Shown: piece after piece, positions 1 through 11,626 of the stretch
Position numbering within the stretch: the stretch's first letter is position 1
How the letters are laid out: each line of letters opens with the position of its first letter
Assembly: GCF_009730915.1 (NCBI RefSeq)
Contig: NC_052474.1
Location: 4,933,501-4,997,500, forward strand
Direction: 5' to 3'
DNA length: 64,000 bases
Origin: Dioscorea cayenensis subsp. rotundata
Lineage: Eukaryota > Streptophyta > Magnoliopsida > Dioscoreales > Dioscoreaceae
Position numbers and translations under genes: made by a program
The notes under the pieces: model-generated
Told to the model about the DNA's origin: nothing
Seen by the model: the letters and a program-made list of their open reading frames with translations, nothing else
The model's database searches: none

Positions 1-791
1 GGAATAAAAATTGAGTGCTTGTGAGAGAGATTGATTAGTATAATGGAAAAAAATATGACAGAGAAGAAAAGGCCGGGAGAGAGAAAGCAAAATAAATAAA
101 TAAATAAATGTTATTGTCTTGAACAAGAATAAGAGAGTGATTATTAGCTAGATATATCAATACGTCTTTTCCAATCAAAGGAAATTTACTAGATAGCACT
201 TTAACGAGATTATATATCACTCATGCAAATTAAATTATTAACCCACCTGATAAGGGCAACCAAAGCTTGATAATGAATGCTAATTTAGACATATAATTTG
301 AGTATCAATACATCTTTTCCAATAAAAGAAATTAACTATGATAAACCCAAGAAAACCTAGCTAGTAATAATGCTGTTACTCGATCTTAGTCACTTATGAT
401 CATACAAATCTTTGTTTTTTATTATTATGCACAATTTGTGATCTTCCTACATCTATATATGATTTTTAACTTTTGTCTTTTAGTTAAGAAAAATAATTGA
501 TTGACAATGGCCTTGCATTATCAACAGTTAAGTTCCCTAGCTTGTGCATGCTCTTCAGCAATCATTCATAAACAAACACCCATGCACGTAGGCAAGTCAA
601 ACAATAAAGTAATCAAGTCAGTGACCTTATCAAGAGAGCATCTGATACTATTTAGACACTCAGCCTAATTACATCACAGTCACTGGATTCCTCTATATGC
701 ATAACATCTTATTTATCAATATATCCAACTCACCTTTTTCTCCTCTTCACGATGTTGAACTTGTTTGTATGTACTGAAAGGAAGCCCATAA
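1..791. other. Intergenic AT-rich DNA, no gene seen
   Basis: AT-rich sequence with no ORF showing protein-like composition. It is the downstream flank of the minus-strand MIR169 locus. I see no other structure in it. Confidence 0.6.
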
Positions 792-964
792 AGGTCTGGC
801 ATGAGGGGATAAGAGCCACTCAGAATAGCCAAGGAGACTGCCTATGAACCACACACAAAGTTTCTAGCTTCAAACTTATAAATGACATTAGAAAAACCTT
901 AGGAGAGGAAATAGGCAAGTCATCCTTGGCTACCAAAGATGGCTCTCATCTTCATGTTAGACCT
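792..964 (-). ncRNA. MIR169: MIR169 microRNA precursor hairpin
   Basis: Read on the minus strand, bases 932 down to 912 are an exact 21-nt miR169-type sequence beginning TAGCCAAGGATGACTTG, on the 5' arm of a fold-back. The opposite arm, 842 down to 824, reads GGCAGTCTCCTTGGCTATT, the form of miR169 3p strand I know from cereals. The stem continues outward: AGAGCCA pairs with TGGCTCT, CATGA with TCATG, and AGGTCT (792-797) with AGACCT (959-964). The hairpin is therefore about 173 nt with the mature strand on the usual arm. miR169 is known to guide cleavage of NF-YA (HAP2) transcription-factor mRNAs in drought, nitrogen and developmental responses. A TATA box lies upstream at 1027-1036. The arm pairing and sequence are seen directly; expression and targets are inferred from the family. 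Confidence 0.92.
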
Positions 965-1026
965 CTCTTCCTCTTTGTAATTTAGATCTCTTGCATTGAG
1001 TGCACAGCAGATGATCGGTTTGTATG

Positions 1027-1036
1027 CTATTTATAG
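1027..1036 (-). promoter_or_regulatory. TATA box of the MIR169 transcript
   Basis: The minus strand reads CTATAAATAG, a canonical plant TATA box, 63 nt upstream of the hairpin base at 964. Transcription starting about 30 nt downstream (near 1000) would put the hairpin roughly 35 nt into the primary transcript. The motif is seen; its use is inferred. Confidence 0.6.
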
Positions 1037-4000
1037 TTTAGGCGCATGCCAATTTGGCTCATCATCTATCCTTGGCTAGCTATTTGATAAGGCCTAAAAA
1101 ATGCTCATGCTGGCATGTAGAATATATTCTCACCATCTTCATGAAGATCAATTTGTATAGGCCGGCATGTCCATGATCCTTCCCCACCTTTCCAACTAGG
1201 GTGTGGCAGTGGAGAAAGAATATGCATGGATTGGCTGACTGAAAGCAAAGAATATGCATCATAATTTCCATGTTAGGTTTACAAAGCATAAGTCTGTGTG
1301 TGCAATACCATATCAGGATGTCCTTCAAGCACTCTCAAAGGCCATGTTTTGCTTCTTTCTCTGCTGTTCTTTTAAGTTTTCTTTTTGACACAAGAAAAGG
1401 TTTTGACCATGCATGTTTAAAAAAGGCAAATATTTATATACCTATATAGAGTTGAACATCTTTCCCTGTTTCGCATGAAGATGACTTACCATTGGTTACA
1501 AAGCGCCATAATTAATAGACAAAAAAACACAACAAAATTATTCCACATTCCAACATCAACATATACCCCATTCCCACAAAGTAAAGTCAATGACTTTCAC
1601 CACTAAACCAAAGCTTTTGTGCCTTCCAAATTGTGGTTTGACTTTAGCTACCTATAAGGATCAATTTAGGTTATGCCGTTCAAATGATAGCAATGTTAAC
1701 CCCATGCGCCTCTTGATACCAAGCTTCTTCATTTAAAAAGGTTTAAGACATATATATATATATATATATATTGTACGTGATACTCGTGTCAAGTAGGAAT
1801 TGCATGGAATTAATTCATTAGGGTTTTTTTTTTCCTGAAGAAGTTGCCCATTGACATTTCAGGTCTGTTATTTTGAAAAGGCTAGCTACTTGATCAATAT
1901 TCAATAGGATGTCTTTATAGTACCAAGATGAATAAGATACCCAGAAAAGGAAAAAGAGCATGGTAATATGCTTCTTTTTTCTAAGTAGTTTTCTTCAAAA
2001 TTAGTGGAGAAAAGGATCAGATAGCATTATATATAATTAAGAAAAATAACTATTATGATTAATTAAGCAACATTATTAGTGTTCACCCATTCAGCCACCA
2101 TTCACGTATCATGTCAACCTGGACACCTTTTAACAACTATAAAGAATAATCTTCTTTTGTCGACAACAATGTGAAATCAAGTGTAATCATCTCTTGAAAG
2201 CCATCCATTCTGATTCATCATGGGAAAAGTTTAAATTCTTCTAAGCTTGTATGGGAAGGTTTTGATTTTATATTCCTCTCTAACTCTTAGTGTTTCCGGC
2301 CGGATCATGCTCGCTAAATTTTAATTTAATTTTAATTTAATTTATGACACTAGGTATATATATATTTGTTGTCCACTTCTATCAAAATAAAAAAATAAAT
2401 ACCAGTCGGTATATTTTTGTACTTGCGTGTTCTTTTGTTGATGTTTATTAATTGTCTTTGTAAAATAAAATAATAATAAAATAAATAATGACAATAGTAT
2501 GCTATGAAATAGTTTTTATAAAACCACTTCTACAACAAAAGAGTAGGTCTCTCTTTCAACTCAAAGATTAATTGTTAGAGTTCCATCCCGTTGGTTCATG
2601 TTAGAAAAACTACAAATTAAATTGATAAAAGAATGATATTGCGTTGGCGGAAATTCACTCGAGAAATTGAGCTAAATACATAATCACGGCGAGTGATTTT
2701 ATGAGAAAAGAAGAAAATAAATTATTTAAACTTTGTCACTTTATGAAAAACAAGAATAAACTTGAATCCATCTTAGAGTTTACAAACCATCAATTATTAA
2801 TTTTTTTTTAATATATTTATAAGAACAATAACCTTGAAATCCCTAAACATTTATAAACCGGCTTGGAGGTCCCTTTAACACTTGTAATGACCAATAAATA
2901 CCTTTCGTAGTCTTTGAAAATATTGAATCAACTTTTTAATTTATGTAATACCAAACATTCATTTCTTTTGCATTTCTCCCATCCATTTTTTTTCTCATAT
3001 ATGTTTTTTCTCTTTCTATATTAATCTTGTATGTGAATATTCTTTTATTTTCTTATTCATATTTTTCCCATCATTAACAATGCTCATTTTTCTTGCTTGA
3101 GTTGTATGCTAATTGAGGAGGATGAAAAGAAAACTAAAATGTCTGAAAATGATGACTTTGAATAATTGATGGCTCGAATTAAATAGATAATGAGAGAATA
3201 TAAATAAGAAACAAATATGAGCTTATAGGAGACTGAACAACCTGCAGAGGCTCTAATTGAAAGAATATGAGAAGTGAAAGTTTTTGTTTTTACTGTTTAA
3301 AAGTGCAAAAAAGTATCTTCAAATATATAAAAATTTTATGTCAAACAAATTATATAGAATATTTTTGTGGTTAAAATGTTGAGTTTATCCATAGGGTTTG
3401 ATCACAGTGGCAAGATACAACTCCATACCATCATCAATATAACGAGATGGTTTGGACCTGATCATTAATTAATACTCCCCTTCAGGCCTTCTCATTCTCC
3501 GGCACCGAACAAACTCCCCTTCTTATTCTAAAATATCAATATTAAATTGAATATTATTATTTATTATCCATGACTACAACATTGGTAATTTCAGCTTCAA
3601 CCTGTTTGGATCCAAATGGATATTGTGCATAAGATCAATATTATTATTTATTATCCAACACTACCACAATAGTAATTTCAATTTCCACCAGTTTGGACCC
3701 AAATGAATATTGTGCTCATGATCTTGTGCTTTTATTAGAAAATATATCATTTATCACAGAGACGGTAATAATTGTGATCAAAATTAAAGTTGGCAACCAC
3801 TAAATAATCTAGTAATAAATCATCTTAATAATGGATGACAGCACAAGATCTATATTTAAATTGGGGTTACAACTTAATCAGCCAAATTGCTCATGAGAAT
3901 TTAATTTAATTTATTTTTTTTTTAAATAAAAAATTTATATTATCTTATTAATATATGATAACCTTAAATAAAATTAATCTATCATATTTATAATTCTAAA

Positions 4001-4100
4001 TGAAAACAAAAACTTGTTTCTTCTCTTTTGGGATCTTGAATCTCTACATTATAGCTATAACATAGTCTGTTATTAAAGGTAGAATATTGTATTTTTATTA
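1037..4100. other. Intergenic DNA with microsatellite and short duplication
   Basis: No gene is recognisable. The stretch contains a (TA)n run near 1750-1771, a short ATTTTAATTTA repeat near 2318-2342 and the tandem duplication at 3550-3723. Positions 1068-1078 carry an 11-nt match (minus strand) to the 5' end of miR169, upstream of the MIR169 TATA box. Confidence 0.55.
3550..3723. repeat. Tandem duplication, two 87-bp copies
   Basis: Bases 3550-3636 and 3637-3723 are adjacent, clearly related copies. Both start AATATTATTATTTATTATCC, both contain TTTGGA(T/C)CCAAATG.ATATTGTGC, and both end in GATC. They differ at a modest fraction of positions, so the duplication is not recent. No function is suggested. 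Confidence 0.75.
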
Positions 4101-4171
4101 CTGCTACATTTTTGAAAAAGTGGATAAATCACATTCATTAAAAAAAAAAGACAGATTCTGCTACAATTTTG
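4101..4171 (-). mobile_element. Very short LINE 3'-end insertion with target-site duplication
   Basis: About 43 bp (4115-4157) carries the family signature. On the minus strand it ends GTGATTTATCCAC followed by TTTTTC and a short A run. It is flanked by CTGCTACATTTTTG (4101-4114) and CTGCTACAATTTTG (4158-4171), which differ at one position and look like a target-site duplication. This fits a severely 5'-truncated retrotransposition event of the LINE family also seen at 6074, 6462, 16405, 38793 and 48248. Confidence 0.6.
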
Positions 4172-6073
4172 AAGGTAGTTTTTACTAAAGCGACCATGGA
4201 TGTACCAATTCGCTTTTTCAAAGTGCTCATGTTCCCTTTTATCCGTGTGAAAATGTTGAAACTTTTTAGAAAAAGGCCCCCATGAAAAGATACCAAAGTT
4301 GGATATTTTCTCGTCTTCTCATCGCAAATCACGTGATCATATATGGCCTATAGTCTACTTTGAACATTTTATAGAAAACCCTGATATTTCTTTATATTAC
4401 AATTGTTCCCCCTCAATCATCCCAAAAATATCATAAATTACAAAGATACGATTTTAGACAAAACCCCTTAATTTTTTTTTAATTACAAAATATCTCTTGT
4501 GCCACCATCACATTAATTGAGCTGTTAAAGCATTTACTTCATGTGGGCGGTTAAAAGTTTCACTTCCTTCTAATATATAGTTGAGGCATGACTGAGATGA
4601 ATGTGTGGTGACTTATTCATGTTGTAAAAAAACACACACATTATTTGTTTAGACTATTTTTCATAAATTATTTATGAAGAACTCTTTGAAAATATCATAT
4701 TCAAATACAATGATTTTTTTTTGTTACAAGAATGGTTTTTATACTATTTTTTTCATTTTATAAACAAAACGCAGTAAAAATCTGAGACATAATAAATGTG
4801 GGATTTTGAAGAACTGTTCTGATAATTTTTGTTGAATTAAAAAACTCTATATTGTTATGGATATTATAAAAATAGTTGATGCATGCTGTAGTAAGCATGT
4901 ATTGTAGCAATCGATATTATTGTAGAAGCTGACCATGTTTTATTATAGCAACCGCCAACACTTGTACTATATATATTCCACCTATCAATATATTTTGAAC
5001 AGTTTGATCGAATTAATTTTAACCGTCTATCTATTCATCTCTTGAATGTCTATAAGTACCTTCTCATTTGTCATAAATGATATAAAGAAAAGATAGATAA
5101 TAAAGATGAATAAGGAGTGAAATATAATAAAAAATATTCGGTATTATATATATATATATATATATTTCAATACATATATTTATATTTATATTAAAGATGA
5201 ATTATTAGTAAAATAAACAATATATGTTATATTTTTGTCATAAATTACAAAACATTTTTGGAAATTTTGTACTTTCACAAAACGCCATGTTAGTTTTAAT
5301 TACGTAAAGGATCCTTTTTTATTTTGCCGTAACACCCTGAAACGTTTGTAAATTACAAAGATATAATATTGCACATGACCCCCTAATATGTTTTGAATCA
5401 CAGAATATCCCTGACCAAATGGCTATTATTTTTTAAACCAACACCAAGAAATTGTCACATATTACAAAGATACTTTTTCAAACCTCAACCATTAATTAAG
5501 AATAAGTTTAAACTTTGAACCTTTTGTATGAGAGCATGTGTCTTAATCAATTTTTTTGTTTCTCCTGTTTTTAAAAAATCACCCGAAAAATTTCTCAAAT
5601 TATAAACATACGCATTTCCTTAAATTACATAAAGATCCCCGGGTACTTTTTATTGTTTGTTTGTTTATTTTCAGTGCGAGAAAAAAAAAAGTAAGAACCA
5701 ATTTTCCGAAATTGAGGTTGTTGAAGAGCATGTGCATTGATTGAGCAATTAATCTAGCCAGCAATGCGTTCGATACAACAAACAAATCCAAACTGAAAAC
5801 TTAAAGATTAATAAGAAAGAAAATTCAAAGAAAATTTGCTCCTAAAGCAAGTAATAGTCTTCACATACTTCTAGTATGATGATGAAATTAAACAGCCAGG
5901 AGAGAAATATAGAAATTCAAGTAAAATTTTCTGTTAACCCTAATATGCATGGCCTTTGAACCCAACTTGAACTTTTGCTATAGGGAATATACATCATAAA
6001 CATGTGTTAGACAGATAGTAACATATGATGGCAATCTCGATAATATCATAATTAAACTTGTTCTTTGAGAGTT
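4172..6073. other. Intergenic DNA with recurrent AAATTACAAAGATA phrases
   Basis: No gene. Near-identical phrases (AAATTACAAAGATA or close variants) followed by C/T-rich text occur near 4436, 5349, 5460 and 5621. They may be remnants of terminal or subterminal repeats of a decayed DNA transposon. A (TA)n run lies near 5143-5164. Confidence 0.45.
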
Positions 6074-8061
6074 TTTGAATAAGGTGGATAAACCAGCGAT
6101 TTATTATACGAGTAGTACAAGGTACAAAAGCAGAAGCGAGAAAAAACTAGAAAGATAGAAAACTGTAAACCTCACCAGAAATGATGAGAACAGTGAGTAG
6201 AGAAAACATAAAAAAACACACATAAAAAAAGAGAGAATCTGGAGCCGACGAAGTCAACCATCTGGAGACACAACCTTGTCCAGTTACAGAGGTAACAGAT
6301 TACTCCTAGTTTGAGCTGGGTGCCAGATCGCTGGTGAAGTCGATGGTTCTGGAACTCAGGAAGCTTAAGGAGCGCTTGATCTTCTGAATGTCCTCTGTAG
6401 CTTCCTGTTGGTGAGACTCCGAGTCTGCAGATATCCAAGTAAGAACCAAATTAGCTGTTTTTTTTTTCTGAAAAAGTGGATAAACCACATCTATTAAACG
6501 ATAAAAAGCATACAGGAGAAACCACAAACAGGCAAAGAGCCAGATACAAAACCACTCAAGCCACAAGAAGTGAAACAAGAGCAACAAAACAAACCACCCG
6601 AGGATACAAGATCATCCTCCAACCCAGCCAGATACAAATTAGCTGTTTTGTATAGGGTAGAGGAAATGGAAGAACAACTATGATTAAAAATATGATTGTT
6701 GCGTTCCAGCCAAATAATCCAGAAAATGGCTCTGGTACAAAGATCCCAGATATTTCTGATTGAAGGGTTCAAAGAGGGTATCCAGTTGGTCCAGATATTT
6801 GAGACTGAGGAAAGTAGGGTTTCAGAATCAAATAGGCACTTGAAAAAGGACCAAATACGAGAAGAGAAGATACAATTTAACATAAGGTGGTCCACTGATT
6901 CAGAGTTATTGTGACAAAGTATGCATGTGTCAGTGGCGTACGGATTGCAACCTTTCTTGGATAAGTTCTCAAGCGTAAGAATCTTGTTATCCCAGGCTAG
7001 CCAACAGAATAAAGTAATTTTGCTAGGAGATTTAGATTTTCAGAAATTGGAATAGAGTTGGGAGCGGAGACCTCCGTCTATTAAGAAGTTGTAGAATGAT
7101 TTGACAGAGAAATTTCCGTTTTTATCTAAAGACCAGGAGTATGAGTCTTTAGTTTCATTAGCACAATCCGGTAAAGAATTTAATAAAAAGTCATAATCTT
7201 CAGTTGTGGCTGTTCGAAAAGGATTATCATGGGAATTAAGCGTGAAAATAAATTGTTTTGAAGTAATCCAAGGATTGGAGCAGTCCAGGAAAAGAGATGC
7301 CCAACGGTTGTTGGGGGATTGGCCCTCCAGCCATCTATCAAACCAGAATAAGGTGTTTTCACCATTACCAACTGCCTTGATTAAGCAGGCGCGGGATATG
7401 GGTAAAATGGTGTTGATTCCTGCCCAGAAGAATGATTTATTTCTTGGTGGTTGTGAATACAGGATACTGGGAGAATCATAATTGAAATAGTTGGCTCTGA
7501 TAATATTGGACCAGCAAGAATTCGGTGTGGTGATGAATTTTTACCACCATTTTCCAAGTAAGGCTTTGTTGAATTCTTGTAAATCAAGAATACCCTAGCC
7601 ACCCATACTGTGGGGACGACAGATCCTTTTCCAAGCAATTAATCTAATTTCTTTCGGGCCAAGATCAGGCCCTTTCCATAAGAAATCTCTCTTGATTTTG
7701 TCAATTTCATGAATGACCCAGCTTGGAAGTTTGAAAACTGACATCCAGTAAACTGGTATAGAAGATAATACAGAGTTAATTAGAGTTAGCCTCCTGCCTA
7801 ATGAAAGATAGATTGTTTTCCAGGGTCTGAGTCTGGCACAAACAGAATCAATCAACTTAGACCAATCAATTCTTCTGGGTCGTCTACCAGAAAGGGGAAC
7901 ACCTAGATAAATAATGGGGAGACAATCTCTGTTGCAATTAAGAATTCTCGCAGAAGAGGAGAGCGGTTGGAAGCCAAAATTGGTGGAATATAGGCATTTT
8001 TTGAGAAATTGATTGAAAGACAAGAGCAGCCTTCGAATAGATAAAGAATTAATTTAATGAT
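6074..8061 (-). mobile_element. 5'-truncated L1-type LINE retrotransposon, pseudogenised
   Basis: Minus-strand translation gives the C-terminal part of a plant LINE polyprotein: the end of the reverse transcriptase (about 8023-7600; YLGVPLSGRRPR, SLGRRLTLINSVLSSIPVYWM, IDKIKRDFLW) and then a reverse-transcriptase zinc-binding region (about 7050-6690; TLFCWLAWDNK, CILCHNNSESVDHLMLNC). The 7595-8023 and 6494-6895 open stretches share one frame, separated by in-frame stops (a TAG and a TAA near 7600-7550), so the coding frame is broken by substitutions, with no net shift between them. The protein tail resumes in the same sense after the nested insertion at 6462-6634 and ends near 6306. The 3' end near 6074 has GGTTTATCCACC before a short A run. 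A possible 10-bp target-site duplication TTTGAGAGTT is at 6064-6073 and 8062-8071. The element is inactive. Confidence 0.82.
6462..6634 (-). mobile_element. Nested LINE 3'-end (or SINE) insertion inside the LINE
   Basis: This 173-bp block is flanked by two identical 15-bp copies of CAAATTAGCTGTTTT (6447-6461 and 6635-6649). On the minus strand it ends GTGGTTTATCCACTTTTTCAG plus an A run. Removing it rejoins the host LINE reading frame (…LYKTAN then LVLTWISADSE…), so it inserted into an already present LINE copy. It is either a 5'-truncated relative or a SINE using the same 3' end. Confidence 0.8.
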
Positions 8062-8071
8062 TTTGAGAGTT

Positions 8072-9590
8072 GAGACTAGTATATTAAAATTATATATAAT
8101 TTTTAAACTTATTTAAATAATCTATTTTTCATACTCATATTGCAGTTCATTAATTTAGAAATGAACTTTGTAACATGTGATGCCGGCCCATCCCCATAAT
8201 ATTTTTTTTTTAAATTATCTATTTATTATAATTGTACGGAGTGTAATCCCAATAATATCCACTATAAGAAATGAAACTCTCTTGTTGCTTTTGATCAGTG
8301 GGGTGATAAGGGCAAAAAACCAAAAAACAAAATATTGAAGTACTAAACATGAAATAACAAAAATAAATATATTTCACCAAGATATAATAGGCGTTTAAGC
8401 TATATATATATATATATATATATAACAAACAAATTCTACTTCAATTAAGACATGACAAAGAAAAAAATGAGAAAAAAAAGGAAGTTGGGTGTTGAAATTC
8501 CACCTTATAACTTGTCTATTTTATTATTTTTTGTCCCAAAAAACTAAATTGTTTAAATAAAAAAAAGCCAACTCTTTATGTACTTAAAAATCAACAACAT
8601 AGCTTTCATTATAAAAACTCACTCTGTTCTAAGCTCACTCATCTTAAAATTAACTAGAAATTGGTCTCTATTAGAAAATTAATTAACATGTAATTTAAAT
8701 AAGATTGAATGACACAAACATCAAGTTGGAATGGAAGTGTTTGTAGCAAACAGCTCAACTAGCTTGACAGCTCTAATTTAATATTTATAGCATAATAAGT
8801 CTGTTATGATTAACTTGTGAGGGACCCTTTTTATCTTTTGGTTGTACACTTTGCATGAGGACCCATTAATTTAACATGCTGTATGTTTTTGGTTTCCGTT
8901 CTAAGATGATCAACAATGAATGCCCCACAGCTTTCCAACCTAATTATTAATATATATTATTCGCACATATTCACTACACCTAGCCAGATCTAGCACTACC
9001 TTTTACTACACGTCTTCATGCACCACCTTTTTCCTATCTTCTTCTTTCTTGAAGTCAACTCATGATTAAAATCACTTCAATTAAATAAAAGCGAGTAAAA
9101 TTACAAGGATGCTTCTCATAAAATAAATAGTACTAATTTTTAAATCACACTTAATAAAAATTATAGAATTTTACATTACTTCTTAAAATACTAGTAGCTA
9201 AGCCGCACAAATTTTTATTATTTTGAATTTAAATTTTTTTAATAATAAATTCTGTTTAGATTTACTATTTAAGACTGGATGTTCACTTTCTGATTATGTG
9301 TACACCTCTATTATGTGTTTTGTCTGGTTTATAATTTTTTTTAACATTATTTGAGCTTTAAGATTTTTATTAATAAAAAATATTAGTATATGCAAATTTT
9401 ATTAGTAAAAAAGAGAGAAATGCAATTGGACCCAATCAAAACATAATAATTACATTTTTAGTTTAGAGTCGTCCAATCCCGCTTTTTTTCTTAAAACCCC
9501 GTGAAATGCTTCCCTCCTTTCGTTGCCGCCCTCCTTCCAGTTCTCCTTTGCCGACATTTTCCTTTTTCCCATTTTACCCTCATTTTCTCA
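8072..9590. other. Intergenic DNA and ARM gene upstream region
   Basis: No gene apart from the 5' flank of the ARM-repeat gene. A (TA)n run is at about 8400-8423. The last 100 bases are C/T-rich and are likely its 5' untranslated region. Confidence 0.5.
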
Positions 9591-11258
9591 ATGAAATCAC
9601 CCGAGGCCCACGACCCCCTCCGCCTCGCCGGAGACCTCATGGCCTCCCTCGCCGGCACGATTCCCGCCGTTCGTTGTCTTCGTGGTCGATGGTTTGCGGT
9701 CTCCGCCACCCTCAACCGCCTCCGCGCCGCGGTCTCCGGCCTCTCCGCTCTACCGACTGATTCCCTCTCCCACCCAGTCTTCTCTGACCTACTTGAAACC
9801 CTCCCCGAAACCCTAGCTTTGACACTCACTCTTTCGCTCCATTGTGCCTCCCCTGAACCTCCCTCCGGTCATCTCCAAACCCTAAGTGATCTCTCTTCTG
9901 CCGCGGCTGAGCTTTCTCGCCTAGCCTCCGATGCTGATCTCCTCCTCCGCTCCAATCCCGTTCTTGATTCTTTATCAGACACTGCAGGAGTCTCGCGGCG
10001 CGATGCCGTGCGGGCGCTGGTGACGAGGGTTCAGATCGGGGGCGTGGCGTCGCGGGCGGCTTCACTGGAGGAGCTGGTTGGGGTGATGGAGAAGGGTGAT
10101 AAGGAGGTGGTGATCGCTGCGACAGAGGGGGCCGTGCCGGCGGTGGTGCGACTCCTCGACTCCCCGTGCCGGGCGACTAGAGATCGGGCTGTGGAGGCGA
10201 TAGCGAGGTTCTCAGCAGTGGAAAGCTGCCGGGCCGTCCTGGCGGGGGAGGGAGTGCTACTGCTCAATCACCTCGCCCGTGCGCTGGAGTCCGATGCCTC
10301 AGGGCCAGCGCGAGAGAGCGCTTGTGTTGGTCTCCAGGCGTTGACTCTGACAAGGGACGCGGCAATGGCGGTCGGATCGCGAGGTGGCATTGGATCCCTC
10401 CTCACAATCTGTAACTCTGGGACACCGTCCTCTCAGGCGGCTGCTGTTGGAGTACTGAGAAACCTTGCCGGAGTGATGGAACTCCGGGAGATCTTTCTTG
10501 AAGACAATGCCGTTCCGATACTAATTCGGCTTTTCTCATCAGGAACAGTTCTGGCAAAAGAGAATGCTGCTGCCTGCCTCTGTAATTTAACCACTGGTGA
10601 AGATGCACACGGTTTGAAGCTGTCAATTCTAAAAGAAGATGGATTGGGATACTTGAAGGATTATTTGGAAAGTGCTGCTGATGGAGGTAAAGATAGGAGT
10701 ATCAATCCAGCTCTTGGGTTGCTCCGGAACCTGGTGTCATTCAGGTACATTGGAGAAATCATTGCCACAATGCCTGAGTTTGTACCACTTGTACTTGGGG
10801 CATTGGACAGTCGAACATCAAACATAAGAACAGAGGCGGCCAAGGTGGTGTTTGAGTTGGCGTATTGGGTGAAGGTGAGGAAGGAGATGGGGCACTTGGG
10901 CTGTATTTCTCGGCTTGTTTCAATGTTGGAGGCAAAGGGACACGAAGAGAAAGAGGTGGCCGTGATGGCATTGGCGGTTTTGATGGAATGTTCTGCGAAT
11001 CGGAGGCTGTTCAGGAAGGAGGACAAGGGGATCGTGAATGTGGTGCTGCTTCTCGATCCTTTGCTTAAGAACGTTAATAAGAAGTATGCTATTTCAGTGC
11101 TGATTTCGGTTTCACAGTCAAGAAAGTGTAGGAAACAAATGGTGGTGGCTGGTGCTTGTGGATATTTGCAGAGACTCGTGGATGCAGAGGTGGAGGGAGC
11201 AAAGGCACTTCTCGATAGCTTGGAGAAGGGTAAGCTCTGGGGGGTGTTTACTAAATAA
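9591..11258 (+). CDS. ARM-repeat protein (U-box-free PUB/ARM family), intronless
   Basis: One open exon encodes 555 aa. I start at ATG 9591 (MKSPEAHDPLRLAGD) because the in-frame extension upstream is a C/T-rich, UTR-like stretch. Residues about 1-125 resemble the alpha-helical N-terminal region found in plant U-box/ARM proteins (SLAGTIPAVRCLRGRW, SALPTDSLSHPVFSDLLETL). Residues about 165-540 are successive armadillo repeats, recognisable by runs such as GAVPAVVRLLDS, ENAAACLCNLT and AAAVGVLRNLAGV. No U-box is seen. ARM arrays form a right-handed superhelix for protein-protein contacts, so an adaptor role in signalling or ubiquitination is likely; the partner is unknown. The 5' third is markedly GC-rich and the 3' third is not, a gradient common in monocot genes. 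The reading frame is intact and the length is normal for this class. Confidence 0.88.
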   Translation: MKSPEAHDPLRLAGDLMASLAGTIPAVRCLRGRWFAVSATLNRLRAAVSGLSALPTDSLSHPVFSDLLETLPETLALTLTLSLHCASPEPPSGHLQTLSDLSSAAAELSRLASDADLLLRSNPVLDSLSDTAGVSRRDAVRALVTRVQIGGVASRAASLEELVGVMEKGDKEVVIAATEGAVPAVVRLLDSPCRATRDRAVEAIARFSAVESCRAVLAGEGVLLLNHLARALESDASGPARESACVGLQALTLTRDAAMAVGSRGGIGSLLTICNSGTPSSQAAAVGVLRNLAGVMELREIFLEDNAVPILIRLFSSGTVLAKENAAACLCNLTTGEDAHGLKLSILKEDGLGYLKDYLESAADGGKDRSINPALGLLRNLVSFRYIGEIIATMPEFVPLVLGALDSRTSNIRTEAAKVVFELAYWVKVRKEMGHLGCISRLVSMLEAKGHEEKEVAVMALAVLMECSANRRLFRKEDKGIVNVVLLLDPLLKNVNKKYAISVLISVSQSRKCRKQMVVAGACGYLQRLVDAEVEGAKALLDSLEKGKLWGVFTK

Positions 11259-11626
11259 CGAGAATGAAAAGAATTTTATATTCACTGCCAATTTTAGAGT
11301 TTATAATCACTATTAACATCCTCAATTGATCCATGTTTTCTTAGTTCCTCCGAGCTATATTGTTGCTCTGATTTCTACTGTATAATGTGTTGTTACTTAA
11401 GCAAGCTTGTCTTTTTCCCCTGTAGAGAGATGAAAAGATAGTAAGTTGATTGTGTATGTTGTTTTATGGTTAATGCTTCATAAATATTAAAGTGCTTGTT
11501 TGATACTGCCTTATTGATTGAGCTACATCTCTGTTTGCATAGCATCTTCTCTTTTGATTTTTGTCAGTGTTTGTTATGGTATGATTATATGTTTTCTGTA
11601 ATGATTGCAAATGAGCTAACCTTTTA

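Noticed and set aside
9501-9590. 30-codon upstream extension of the ARM protein
   Set aside because: C/T-rich leader-like DNA whose peptide is unlike related N-termini; the ATG at 9591 begins the recognisable protein.
9491-9829. Minus-strand ORF opposite the ARM gene
   Set aside because: Arg/Ala-rich antisense translation of a GC-rich coding region, with no domain.
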